Source: Lentzea xinjiangensis
Lineage (GTDB): Bacteria > Actinomycetota > Actinomycetes > Mycobacteriales > Pseudonocardiaceae
DNA length: 64,000 nt
Assembly: GCF_900110955.1 (NCBI RefSeq)
Contig: NZ_FOFR01000022.1
Location: 1-64,000, forward strand
Direction of reading: 5' to 3'
Part shown: positions 50,406 through 59,183 of the stretch, in pieces
How the letters are laid out: every line of letters begins with the position of its first letter
Position numbering within the stretch: the stretch's first letter is position 1
Notes under the pieces: model-generated
Seen by the model: the letters and a program-made list of their open reading frames with translations, nothing else
Database searches by the model: none
Told to the model about the DNA's origin: nothing
Made by a program: the position numbers and the translations under genes

Positions 50406-51506
50406 ATGACGAACTGGCTGGACGTCGCGCGCGACGTGGCGGCGACGCTCAGGTCCGACGCGGCGGACAGGGACCGGGCCAACCAGCCACCCGCCAAAGA
50501 GGTCGAACTGCTCCGGCACAGCGGCTTGCTCGACGTCGCGGACTGGGACCTGCAGCAGCGGATCGGCCGGATCGTCGGAGCCGCCGACGCCAACGTCGGC
50601 CACCTGCTCGGGTACCACTACCTGCAGATCTGGCGCAGCGGTCTCTTCGACGCGCCGTTCAGCGCCCGGCCCGGCCAGTTCTGGGCCGGCGTCAGCAACC
50701 CGCTCGACGCGGCGCTCGAGCTGACGCCCGCCGGGGACGGGTACGTCCTCAACGGCCGCAAGACGTTCGCCACCGGTGCCGCCGTCGCCGACCGGCTCGT
50801 GGTCAGCGCCACCCGCACGGACAACGGCGAGAAGCTCACCTTCCTGCTCGACGGCAAGGCAGACGGGATCACCTACCTGGACGACTGGGACAACATCGGC
50901 CAGCGCCTCACCGCGTCCGGTGGCGTGAGCTTCGAGGACGTCCACGTGACCGAGGTCCTCGGCGTGCAGCCCGCGGGGGAGGACCCGCGCATCAGCCTCG
51001 CCGCGATCGGCTTCCAGCTCGTGCTCGCCCAGCTCTACGTGGCGATCGCCGAAGGCGCGTTGCAGGAGGCCGCCGACTACACCCGCACCAAGACCCGCCC
51101 GTGGTTCGTGAGCGGCGTCGAGGCGGCCACCGAGGACCCCTACATCGTCGTGGCCTACGGCGAGATGATGTCCCAGACGAAGGCCGCCGGGCTGCTCGTG
51201 GACGAAGCGTCGAGGCAGCTCCGCGACGCCTCCGAGCTCGGCAGGAAGCTCACGGCGGCGAAGCGGGCGGAGGTCGCGGTGACGATCTCCGCGGCCAAGG
51301 TTGTCAGCACCAAGCTCGTCAACGAGATCACCAGCCGGATCTTCGAGCAGGTGGGTGCGCGCGGCACGGCCGCCAAGCACGGCGTGGACCGCTTCTGGCG
51401 CAACGCCCGCACGCTCACGCTGCACGACCCGGTGGTCTACAAGGCGCGCGAGGTCGGCGAGCACTTCCTCACCGGCGCGCGTCCCGCCCACACCGGGTAC
51501 AGCTGA
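50406..51506 (+). CDS. Acyl-CoA dehydrogenase-fold flavoprotein (DszC/SfnC-like)
   Basis: A 366-residue flavoprotein of the acyl-CoA dehydrogenase fold, closest in motif pattern to the reduced-flavin monooxygenase branch (DszC, SfnC). There is LNGRKTFATGAAVADRLVVSA in the middle domain and KHGVDRFWRNARTLTLHDP at the end; this RNARTxxxHDP motif is typical of DszC-like monooxygenases. These act on sulfur compounds. It is the first gene of the methionine salvage operon (TGATG junction with mtnA), so a role with methylthio compounds is plausible (inference). GAGGAG precedes the ATG. Confidence 0.85.
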   Translation: MTNWLDVARDVAATLRSDAADRDRANQPPAKEVELLRHSGLLDVADWDLQQRIGRIVGAADANVGHLLGYHYLQIWRSGLFDAPFSARPGQFWAGVSNPLDAALELTPAGDGYVLNGRKTFATGAAVADRLVVSATRTDNGEKLTFLLDGKADGITYLDDWDNIGQRLTASGGVSFEDVHVTEVLGVQPAGEDPRISLAAIGFQLVLAQLYVAIAEGALQEAADYTRTKTRPWFVSGVEAATEDPYIVVAYGEMMSQTKAAGLLVDEASRQLRDASELGRKLTAAKRAEVAVTISAAKVVSTKLVNEITSRIFEQVGARGTAAKHGVDRFWRNARTLTLHDPVVYKAREVGEHFLTGARPAHTGYS

Positions 51507-52507
51507 TGCAGCCGATGCTGGCCGACTCGGTGCGGCTCACCGACGACGGCGTGCTGATCCTCGACCGCCGCCGGTTCCCGTTCGAACGCGAGTGGGTGCT
51601 GTGCCGCACGGCCGAGGACGTCGCGCGGGCCGTCGAGGACATGGTCACCCAGTCCTCCGGCCCGTACTTCGCCGTGCTGTACGGCATGGTGCTCAAGGCG
51701 AGGACGCTGGAGGACCTGCCGCACGAGCAGGCCCGCGCGGAACTGGCCAAGACCGCGCACCTGCTGGAGAACACCAGGCGCACCAACAACGCCCTGCGCA
51801 AGGCGACCGAGGTCGTCCTCGAGCACGTCGACGCCGCCGGGGACGTCCGGCACGCCCTCCACGGCGCCGCCGAGGGCGACCGGAGGTACCGCGCCAAGAG
51901 CCAGGCGCTCGGCGAGCACACGGCGAACCTGCTGCCGGACGACGCCACGGTCCTGACCCACTGCTGGGCCGACCTCTACCTCACCGAGACGGTCAGGGCC
52001 GCGCAGGCGCGGGGCAAGCGGCTGAGGTTCTTCTGCACCGAGACCCGGCCCTACCTGCAGGGGGCCCGGCTCACGGCGGAGACGTTGATCGAGATGGGCG
52101 TCGACACCACGCTCATCACGGACGGCATGGGCGCCGCGGTCCTGCAAAGCGGCGAGATCGACGCGTTGGTCACGGCGGCCGATCGCGTCACCATGGACGG
52201 GCACGTCGTCAACAAGGTGGGCACACTGGGTCTGGCCGTGGCCGCGCACGCGTTCGGCGTACCGTTCCACGCCCAGGTGCAGGCACCCGACCTGCTGGCG
52301 CCGACCACGGACCACGTCGAGATCGAGTACCGCGACGGCGCCGAGGTGCTGCAGGTGCTCGGCAGGCCCAGTGCCACACCGAGGGTCAAGGGGCTGTACC
52401 CGGCGTTCGACGTGACGCCGCCGCGGTTCGTCACGGACGTGGTGACCGACCGCGGGGTGTTCGGCGCAGGGGCGCTGGACGAGTACTACGAGGGAGAACA
52501 GCGGTGA
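51506..52507 (+). CDS. mtnA: S-methyl-5-thioribose-1-phosphate isomerase MtnA
   Basis: A 333-residue eIF2B-alpha-like isomerase converting methylthioribose 1-phosphate to the ribulose form. Cys153 (THCWADLYLT) and Asp226 (TAADRVTMDG) correspond to the catalytic pair, and NKVGTLGLAVAAHAFGVPF is the family signature. It lies in the order flavoprotein-mtnA-mtnC-mtnB-mtnD. The N-terminal part is somewhat divergent from the B. subtilis enzyme. Confidence 0.93.
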   Translation: MQPMLADSVRLTDDGVLILDRRRFPFEREWVLCRTAEDVARAVEDMVTQSSGPYFAVLYGMVLKARTLEDLPHEQARAELAKTAHLLENTRRTNNALRKATEVVLEHVDAAGDVRHALHGAAEGDRRYRAKSQALGEHTANLLPDDATVLTHCWADLYLTETVRAAQARGKRLRFFCTETRPYLQGARLTAETLIEMGVDTTLITDGMGAAVLQSGEIDALVTAADRVTMDGHVVNKVGTLGLAVAAHAFGVPFHAQVQAPDLLAPTTDHVEIEYRDGAEVLQVLGRPSATPRVKGLYPAFDVTPPRFVTDVVTDRGVFGAGALDEYYEGEQR

Positions 52508-53160
52508 GCAAGTGGGTCGTGCTCGACATCGAGGGCACGCTGAGCGCGACGGACCAGGTGCTGGTCGTGCTGTACGACTACGCCCGGCCGAGGCTCGGGC
52601 CGTGGATCGAGCAGCACGGTGACGACCCCGTGGTCGCCGACGCCGTGAAGCAGGTCAAGGAGCTCGCGGGGCACGACGACGTCGTCAAGGCGCTGCACGA
52701 CTGGATGGACGCCGACCAGAAGGTCACGCCCCTCAAGACGTTGCAGGGCCTCATCTGGCAGCAGGGCTACGCGCAGGGTGACCTGGTGGCGGAGTTCTTC
52801 CCGGACGTCGTCCCCGCGCTGCGCAAGTGGCACGGCGACGGCGTGAAGCTCGCGATCTTCAGCTCCGGCTCGGTGGCCGGTCAGATCGCGTTCTTCCGGC
52901 ACACCACCGACGGCGACCTGACCCCGTTGCTGGAGCACCACTTCGACACGGTCAACGCCGGCCCGAAGCGCGAGGCCGCGTCGTACCGCAAGATCGCCGA
53001 AGTCCTGGGGAGCGACGACATCACCTTCTACAGCGACGTCCCGGCCGAGCTGCACGCCGCGCAGGAGGCGGGCTGGAAGACGGTCGGCGTCGCGCGGGCC
53101 GGGGAGCCGTACGGCAACGCCGACTTCACGCCCCACCCGACGGTCTGGGAGCTCTCGTGA
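52504..53160 (+). CDS. mtnC: Enolase-phosphatase MtnC
   Basis: A 218-residue HAD-family bifunctional enzyme that enolises and dephosphorylates 2,3-diketo-5-methylthiopentyl 1-phosphate to acireductone. The nucleophile region is VLDIEGTLS (Asp8, Glu10), SSGSVAGQ holds the second Ser, and FYSDVPAEL the late acidic motif. The GTG start overlaps mtnA (GTGA) and the stop overlaps mtnB. Confidence 0.94.
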   Translation: MSKWVVLDIEGTLSATDQVLVVLYDYARPRLGPWIEQHGDDPVVADAVKQVKELAGHDDVVKALHDWMDADQKVTPLKTLQGLIWQQGYAQGDLVAEFFPDVVPALRKWHGDGVKLAIFSSGSVAGQIAFFRHTTDGDLTPLLEHHFDTVNAGPKREAASYRKIAEVLGSDDITFYSDVPAELHAAQEAGWKTVGVARAGEPYGNADFTPHPTVWELS

Positions 53161-53753
53161 CCGCGGAGCTCGCCCGCGAGTGCGCCCGGTACGCGCAGAT
53201 GGGCTGGATGCGCGGCACGAGCGGCAACCTCTCGGTTGTCCTGCAACGGGATCCGCTCCGCCTCGCGGTCACCGTCAGCGGCGTCGACAAGGGTGAGATC
53301 ACCGCCGCGGACAGCGTGGTGATTGACGAGAACGGCGACGCGGTCGGCAGCGACAAGGTCCCGTCCGCCGAGGCGGGCCTGCACGCCAGGATCGCGCGGG
53401 TCGCGGGAGCGGGCGCGGTCGTGCACGTCCACGCGCTGGCACCGGTCGTGGCGGCCGAGCACTGGCCGAACGGCGTGGTGCTCCAGGACCTCGAAATGCT
53501 CAAGGGGTTCGGCCGCCAGGACCACGAGGAGGTCGTGATCCCGGTCGTGCGGAACTCGCAGGACATGGCCGAGCTGGGCGACGCCTTCGAGAAGGGCTTC
53601 GACCCGCGGACCCCCGCACTGCTCGTGGCACGGCACGGCGTGTACGTGTGGGGTGCGGACCTGGTGCAGGCCCGGCACCGCCTGGAATGCCTGGAGTGGT
53701 TGCTGCGCTTCAAGGTGGAGACGCGAGACATCTTTACGGGGAGGCACGCATGA
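53157..53753 (+). CDS. mtnB: Methylthioribulose-1-phosphate dehydratase MtnB
   Basis: A 198-residue class II aldolase-fold dehydratase. The phosphate/substrate region is MRGTSGNLSV; metal histidines lie in VVHVHALAPV and in the late ARHGVYVWG motif. It makes the diketo intermediate used by MtnC. It overlaps mtnC by GTGA and mtnD by ATGA. Gene order C-B rather than B-C is the only notable point. Confidence 0.94.
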   Translation: MTAELARECARYAQMGWMRGTSGNLSVVLQRDPLRLAVTVSGVDKGEITAADSVVIDENGDAVGSDKVPSAEAGLHARIARVAGAGAVVHVHALAPVVAAEHWPNGVVLQDLEMLKGFGRQDHEEVVIPVVRNSQDMAELGDAFEKGFDPRTPALLVARHGVYVWGADLVQARHRLECLEWLLRFKVETRDIFTGRHA

Positions 53754-54313
53754 CGCTGCTGACGGTGTGGCCGGACTCCGGTCCTGAGGAGACGGTCCTG
53801 CGCACCACCGACGCCGAGGAGATCGCCACCGCGCTCAAGGAGCACGGCGTGCGCTTCCACCGGTGGTCCGTTGTGGACGGTGTGACCGCCGAGAACGCGT
53901 TGCAGGTCTACGCGGAGGACGTCGCCCGCGTCAGCGAGACGGAGGGCTACACCTACGTCGACGCGATGGAGATGACTCCGGCGGACACCGACGAGTACCG
54001 CGCGAAGGCCGTCGAGTTCCGCAACAAGTTCCTCGCCGAGCACACGCACGACGACGACGAGGACCGCTACTTCGCCCGTGGTGCGGGTGTTTTCTACCTG
54101 CACATCGGCGACAAGGTGTACGCGGTGTTCTGCACGGCGGGCGACCTGCTGAGCGTGCCGGCGAACACGACGCACTGGTTCGACATGGGCACCGAACCCG
54201 ACTACGTGTCGATCCGGTTCTTCCACGACGACGACGGCTGGGTCGGCAACTTCACCGGCAGCGACATCGCCACGAAGTTCCCGACCTTCGACGAGCTGCG
54301 TTCAGGGATGTGA
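53750..54313 (+). CDS. mtnD: Acireductone dioxygenase MtnD
   Basis: A 187-residue cupin dioxygenase, the last oxygen-dependent step before methionine transamination. Metal ligands are His98, His100 and Glu104 (HTHDDDE) and His142 (TTHWFDMG). With iron it yields the ketoacid of methionine, with nickel an off-pathway product. It ends the operon; kinase (mtnK) or phosphorylase (mtnP) genes for the first step and a dedicated transaminase are not in the window. Confidence 0.96.
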   Translation: MTLLTVWPDSGPEETVLRTTDAEEIATALKEHGVRFHRWSVVDGVTAENALQVYAEDVARVSETEGYTYVDAMEMTPADTDEYRAKAVEFRNKFLAEHTHDDDEDRYFARGAGVFYLHIGDKVYAVFCTAGDLLSVPANTTHWFDMGTEPDYVSIRFFHDDDGWVGNFTGSDIATKFPTFDELRSGM

Positions 54314-54409
54314 GCTCCTCGCGGTGAGAGACGAGCAGGCAGGATCTGGCAAGCATCTGGCGACGCCGGACATTCACGCCTGGCAATTCGCCGCATACCG
54401 TTGCCGACC

Positions 54410-55327
54410 GTGAACACAGAAGAACTCGACACGGTCCTCGACTCCTTTGCGACGGGGCTCGCGTATTCCTCGCGCTCTCCTCTGTTGCGCGATCCGGCCG
54501 GCGAGGGGCTCTTCTACGAGGACATCTCCTACCCGTCGTCGGACGGCACCCCGCTCGAGGCGTGGTTCATTCCGAGGGAGGGATCGACGAAGCTGATCGT
54601 GGCGATGCACGCCTTCGGTTTCAACCGCTACGGGTTTCCGAGCCACGTCGAGCCCTGGAAGTCCGCGTTCGGGCCGCACAACGACTCGGAGATCAACTTC
54701 ATCCGCGACTACAGGATTCTGCACGACAACGGCTACAACGTGCTGGCTTTCGACTTCCGCAACTCAGGCCTCAGCGGGGCGGCCAACGGAAACCTCCAGT
54801 CGAACACCCGCTTCGAAGCGCGTGACGTCATCGGCACCCTCGCCTACGTCAAGTCCCGGCCGGACCTGGCGGCGATGACTCTCGGCCTGTTCGCCCGCTG
54901 CATGGGTGCCAACGCGAGCTTCCGGGCGATCGATTCCGACCCGGAGGCCTTCGCCGACGTGCGGTGCCTCGTGGCACCGCTGCTGCTCTCGCCTCTCGTA
55001 TTCCTGGAGACGCAACTCGAGCGCGCAGGCCTCGGCGAACACCTCGACGAGGTGAACCGCCGGTTCCGGCTGCTGACCAGCACCTCGTTGGGCGAGGGCA
55101 CCACGAGCCGCTGGGCTCCCTCGGTCACGATGCCGACTCTCACCTACGGGGTGCGTGACGACGTGCTCACGCGTCCGTCGGACCTCGAAGAGGCTTTCGC
55201 CGCGATCGGCGCCAAGGAGAAGTCGATGTTCTGGATCGAGGGCACGCCGCGCCGCTGGGACGGCTACCAGTGGTTCCAGCGGCACCCGGAACGGATTCTT
55301 GAGTGGTTCGAAAGTCACATGAGTTGA
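54410..55327 (+). CDS. Alpha/beta hydrolase
   Basis: A 305-residue cytoplasmic hydrolase. The core LIVAMHAFGFNRYGFP and VLAFDFRNSGLSG are typical of the alpha/beta fold; the nucleophile elbow appears as LFARCMGANA, with Cys at the usual Ser position, which is unusual. Its late His region is WDGYQWF. Substrate unknown. GTG 54410 is used; TTG 54401 is in frame upstream. The AraC-type regulator starts 12 bases downstream, so the two probably form an operon. Confidence 0.82.
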   Translation: MNTEELDTVLDSFATGLAYSSRSPLLRDPAGEGLFYEDISYPSSDGTPLEAWFIPREGSTKLIVAMHAFGFNRYGFPSHVEPWKSAFGPHNDSEINFIRDYRILHDNGYNVLAFDFRNSGLSGAANGNLQSNTRFEARDVIGTLAYVKSRPDLAAMTLGLFARCMGANASFRAIDSDPEAFADVRCLVAPLLLSPLVFLETQLERAGLGEHLDEVNRRFRLLTSTSLGEGTTSRWAPSVTMPTLTYGVRDDVLTRPSDLEEAFAAIGAKEKSMFWIEGTPRRWDGYQWFQRHPERILEWFESHMS

Positions 55328-55339
55328 CTCGGGAGTGGA

Positions 55340-56212
55340 ATGACGACGCTTCACGCGGAGATGTGCGCGCGAATCGCGGCGGCAGCCGGAAGACCTGGCG
55401 GGCAGGAGACGATCGCCGGGCTTCAGGTGTACATGGCCAGTGCTCCCGCTCCGCCGACCCCCTTGCTCTTCTGCCCGTCTCTTTACATGGTGTTCCAGGG
55501 CGCGAAACGATTGCTGTTGAGCGACAGGGAAATCGCCTACCGCGCCGGTGAACTCGTGATGGCAGGCGTCGACGTTCCAGCCCTCGCTCAGGTCACCGAG
55601 GCGTCCGAGGGGGAGCCGTACCTGGCGGTCGAGATCGCCTTGGACTTCCGGGTGCTCAGCGCCCTCGCCGCCGAGATGTCGGCTCTGCCGCGGCCGCAGG
55701 GCGAGGCCCTGGTCGTCCGGCCGCTGCCCGACGGGGTCGTCGAGCCGACTCTCCGGCTGCTGCGGCTGCTCGACGACCCGATCGATGCGCGCATCCTCGC
55801 GGACGGGGTGAAACGGGAGATCCTCTACCGGGTGCTGGCGAGTCCGGACGGCAACATCCTGCTCCAGCTGGCGCAAGCCGACTCGGTGCTCGCCAGGATC
55901 GGGCAGGCCACCGAGTGGATGCACGACCATCTCGGAACACCCGTCACCATCGATCACCTCGCCGGCCGGGCGCGGATGGGCGTCACCTCGTTCCACCGCA
56001 GCTTCAAGTCGGCGACCGGCATGACTCCCGGCGCTTATCACAAGCGACTGCGTCTTCTCGAAGCACGCCGGTTGGTGGCCATGAGAGCTGACACCCTCTC
56101 CCAGATCGCCACGTCGGTCGGGTATCACAGCGCTTCCCATTTCAGCCGCGACTACAAGCGTGCGTTCGGCGCGGCACCGGTAGTGGACGCCAAGCGCTTC
56201 GGTCAACGCTGA
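55340..56212 (+). CDS. AraC-family regulator
   Basis: A 290-residue regulator with an N-terminal AraC-type cupin-like domain (LFCPSLYMVFQGAKRLLL) and C-terminal double helix-turn-helix (VTIDHLAGRARMGVTSFHRSFK, SQIATSVGYHSASHFSRDYKRAFG). It follows the alpha/beta hydrolase gene and may control it. Typical members respond to a small effector. Confidence 0.93.
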   Translation: MTTLHAEMCARIAAAAGRPGGQETIAGLQVYMASAPAPPTPLLFCPSLYMVFQGAKRLLLSDREIAYRAGELVMAGVDVPALAQVTEASEGEPYLAVEIALDFRVLSALAAEMSALPRPQGEALVVRPLPDGVVEPTLRLLRLLDDPIDARILADGVKREILYRVLASPDGNILLQLAQADSVLARIGQATEWMHDHLGTPVTIDHLAGRARMGVTSFHRSFKSATGMTPGAYHKRLRLLEARRLVAMRADTLSQIATSVGYHSASHFSRDYKRAFGAAPVVDAKRFGQR

Positions 56213-56356
56213 CAGATACCGTCGATCTGCGTTCAGGAATGTGAACGGGTTCGCCCATCTGAACATCGTCCCGGAAATTCCGGAAAGCATTGATCCCTCC
56301 GCCTTCGTGCCCCCAAAGTGGTACAGACCACTTGTCGAAGGTCGGAGGGATTCATC

Positions 56357-57034
56357 GTGGAAACCCCTGCACTCCACACACGACGATCCGTGCTCGCCCT
56401 CGCGTTGACCGCACCCCTGCTCGTGGCACCGGCGGCTCATGCCCTCGCTCAGCCGCCGTCCGCGCAGTGGACGTCCGCGCCGTACACCTACACCGTCCAG
56501 AAGCCCCACAACCTCGCCCTGAGCAGCCGCTACAAGTTCGAAGGCGGTGTGCACACCATGTGGGTATACGACTACGACGAACCCCACACGGCCGGCAGCC
56601 CCACGGACCCGCGCACCGAGATGCGCTTCAACCAGGAGTACTCCAGCGGCCAGCGCGCCTGGGAGGGCGAGATCTACGTCCCGTCCGGCGTGAGCGGCCC
56701 GACGGTCGTGCAGATCCTGCGCGGCAGCCGCCCGGACGGCACCCGCGCCACCGACGTCATGCTCAACGTCGCCAACGTCGACGGCGGCTCGTTGCGCAAG
56801 GACAGCAACCAGGTCATCGCCACCGGCATCTACAACAAATGGTTCAAGATCCGCGTCGAACACACCGCGGTCGCGGGCGGCAAGGGCACCGTCAAGGTCT
56901 ATTACAACGGCGCCCTGAAACTCACCCATCCCGACGAGGGCCCGGCGACGCGCTACTTCAAGAACGGCGTCTACCACCACGGCAGCGGTCGCGCGGAGGC
57001 CCGTTTCCGCAACATCACCTATTGGCGCCAGTGA
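56357..57034 (+). CDS. Secreted polysaccharide lyase (PL7/PL20-like)
   Basis: A 225-residue exported jelly-roll protein. Two arginines begin the signal (TRRSVLALALTAP), a possible twin-arginine motif. The motifs RTEMR, VVQILRG and YFKNGVYHHG parallel RSELR, QIH and YFKAGxY of PL7 alginate lyases and related glucuronan lyases. The real substrate is uncertain, probably a uronate polymer. GTG 56357 has GGAGGG 7 bases upstream. It overlaps the converging amidohydrolase by 20 bases. Confidence 0.8.
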   Translation: METPALHTRRSVLALALTAPLLVAPAAHALAQPPSAQWTSAPYTYTVQKPHNLALSSRYKFEGGVHTMWVYDYDEPHTAGSPTDPRTEMRFNQEYSSGQRAWEGEIYVPSGVSGPTVVQILRGSRPDGTRATDVMLNVANVDGGSLRKDSNQVIATGIYNKWFKIRVEHTAVAGGKGTVKVYYNGALKLTHPDEGPATRYFKNGVYHHGSGRAEARFRNITYWRQ

Positions 57035-58196
57035 TCCGTCGTTGCCGCACGGCCGCCACGACCTCGGCGACCCGAGCGTCGAAAGCGGCCAGTTGCTCCG
57101 CTTCTTCGGCGCTCGGGGTGAACGCCCGCCGTTCGCACACCGCGCCCGCGCGCCAGATCCGTTCGATCGCGCGGGTCGCGGTGATGTCCGCCGACGGGTC
57201 GCCGGAGACGAGCACCAGGTCCGCGCGCAGTCCCGGCGCCACGCGGCCCCGGTCGGCCAGCCCGAACACGCGTGCGGGTGCGGACGTGGCGGCGGCCAGG
57301 GCCCGCGCCGGACTGACGCCGCACCGCACCAGGAGTTCCAGCTCCCGGTGCAGGCTCTCCCCGAACGCGGTTCCCGGGTTCGGGGCGTCGGTCCCGGCCA
57401 GCAGCGTGACGCCCGCGCCGGCCAGCCGTCGCACGTTGTCCTCCGCCCGCGCGTAGGTCGCGTTCCCCCGCGCACCGCTCCCGGCGGTGTTCTCGACGGT
57501 GACCAGCGTCGGCCCGACCACCGTGCCGGCCTCCGCCATGCGCCCGATGAGGGCGTCGTCCAGCACGGCGTCCGCGGGCACGTGGGCCACCACGTCGACA
57601 CCGGCGGACACCACCTGCTCGACACCGGCCACCGAGCTCACGTGACCGACGACGACCAGTCCGCGGGCGTGCGCGGCGGTGACCAACGCCGTGATCGTCC
57701 CGGAGTCCAGCGACGGCCACAGGCCACCGACGCCAGAGAAGATCTTCAGGTAGTCAGAGCCCTCCGCGACCCGGTCTTGGACGAACCGTCCGGCCTGGTC
57801 AGCGGCGGTCAACGTCGGGAACGGCGCGTACATCAGCGACGGGTGCCCGCCGGGCGCGGTGGCGCCGACCCCCGAGGAACGCACGTCCGCCACGTCCGGA
57901 CGGGAACCCGCCTGCTCCCTCGCCGCGGCCACCACGTCGGGCTTGCTGAACATGTCGAGAACGGTGGTCACGCCGAAGACCAACGACCGCGCGAGCGCGC
58001 CGGGAACGAGGTGCACGTGCGAGTCGACCAGACCGGGGAGCACGGTCCCGCCACCCGCGTCGACCACCTCGTCACCGTCCCGGACGAGCGAGACCGCCGA
58101 GCACCCGGTGATCACCCCGTCCGCGAACCTGACCGACGTCCAGTCCCGCGGCTCCGTGCCGTCGAACACCTTCGCGTTCACGATCGTCGTCGCCAT
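57015..58196 (-). CDS. Amidohydrolase-family metal-dependent hydrolase
   Basis: A 393-residue TIM-barrel amidohydrolase. Metal ligands are in VDSHVHL (HxH), the carbamylated-lysine candidate in SDYLKIFSGVGG, VVVGHVSS and VVAHVPADA histidines, and the catalytic Asp in LLAGTDAPN. The group includes imidazolonepropionase-like and prolidase-like enzymes. ATG 58196 is used. It is divergent from an asparaginase gene with a 23-base gap. Confidence 0.9.
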   Translation of the reverse strand: MATTIVNAKVFDGTEPRDWTSVRFADGVITGCSAVSLVRDGDEVVDAGGGTVLPGLVDSHVHLVPGALARSLVFGVTTVLDMFSKPDVVAAAREQAGSRPDVADVRSSGVGATAPGGHPSLMYAPFPTLTAADQAGRFVQDRVAEGSDYLKIFSGVGGLWPSLDSGTITALVTAAHARGLVVVGHVSSVAGVEQVVSAGVDVVAHVPADAVLDDALIGRMAEAGTVVGPTLVTVENTAGSGARGNATYARAEDNVRRLAGAGVTLLAGTDAPNPGTAFGESLHRELELLVRCGVSPARALAAATSAPARVFGLADRGRVAPGLRADLVLVSGDPSADITATRAIERIWRAGAVCERRAFTPSAEEAEQLAAFDARVAEVVAAVRQRRITGANR

Positions 58197-58219
58197 GCCC
58201 ACGACCCTAAGGTGGGCTC

Positions 58220-59155
58220 ATGGGCGCACAGGTGGCGGTGGCATCGCTCGGCGGCACGATCACGATGACGGGCTCCGGTGCCGTGACACCGACACTCGGC
58301 GCGGAAGACCTGGTCGCGAACCTCGACGTCGGCGAGATCGCCACCCTGGCCACGATCCCCGGCGCCTCGCTCACGTTCGCGACGGTGCTGGAGGCCTTCG
58401 ACTGGGCCGACGAGCAGGTCACCCGTGGCGCCGCGGGCGTGGTGGTCGTCCAGGGCACCGACACCCTCGAAGAGACCGCGTACCTCTTCGACTGCCTGTG
58501 GCCGCACGAGGAACCGGTCGTCGTCACCGGCGCGATGCGGCACCCCGGCCTGCCCGGCGCGGACGGTCCGGCCAACCTCGCCGCCGCCGTCGCCGTCGCG
58601 GGCGCGGCGAACTCACGCGGGCGCGGCGCACTGCTGGTGCTGAACGACGAGGTCCACGCCGCCCGCTGGGTGCGCAAGACGCACAGCAGCCTGCTGAACG
58701 CCTTCACCTCGTTCCCCGGTCCGCTCGGCATGGTCGTCGAGGGAACGCCGCGGTACTTCCACCCCGCCCACCGGCTGCCGGCGTTGCCACGACCCGCCGA
58801 CGTGCCGCCGGTCCCGTTGATCGAGGCCACCGTGGACGACGACGGCTCGGTCCTCGACTGGCTCAACGTCGGGGGAGTGGTCGTCGCCGCGGCAGGCGTC
58901 GGGCACGTCTCGCAGGGCATGGCCGAGGCGATCTCGCGCGCCCGGTTCCCGGTGGTGGTGGCGACTCGGACCGGCGCCGGAACGACGTTCCGCGACACCT
59001 ACGGCTTCACCGGGTCCGAGTCGGACCTGATCGCGCGCGGTGTGGTGATGGCCGGGTGGCTGTGTCCCCGCAAGGCGCGCGTGCTGCTGCGTCTCGCCCT
59101 CGGCGCTATGCAACCTATCGAGGACGTTTTCGCAGCTCGCGGCGGTGTTTTCTAG
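58220..59155 (+). CDS. L-asparaginase (type I/II family)
   Basis: A 311-residue asparaginase. The first catalytic Thr is in VASLGGTITM and the second region is VVVVQGTDTLEETAYL, with a conserved VVTGAMRHPG. There is no signal peptide, so it should be cytoplasmic. It converts asparagine to aspartate and ammonia. GGTGGG lies just upstream of the ATG. Confidence 0.93.
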   Translation: MGAQVAVASLGGTITMTGSGAVTPTLGAEDLVANLDVGEIATLATIPGASLTFATVLEAFDWADEQVTRGAAGVVVVQGTDTLEETAYLFDCLWPHEEPVVVTGAMRHPGLPGADGPANLAAAVAVAGAANSRGRGALLVLNDEVHAARWVRKTHSSLLNAFTSFPGPLGMVVEGTPRYFHPAHRLPALPRPADVPPVPLIEATVDDDGSVLDWLNVGGVVVAAAGVGHVSQGMAEAISRARFPVVVATRTGAGTTFRDTYGFTGSESDLIARGVVMAGWLCPRKARVLLRLALGAMQPIEDVFAARGGVF

Positions 59156-59183
59156 CTCATTTTCACCCGAACGAGCCAGTGGC

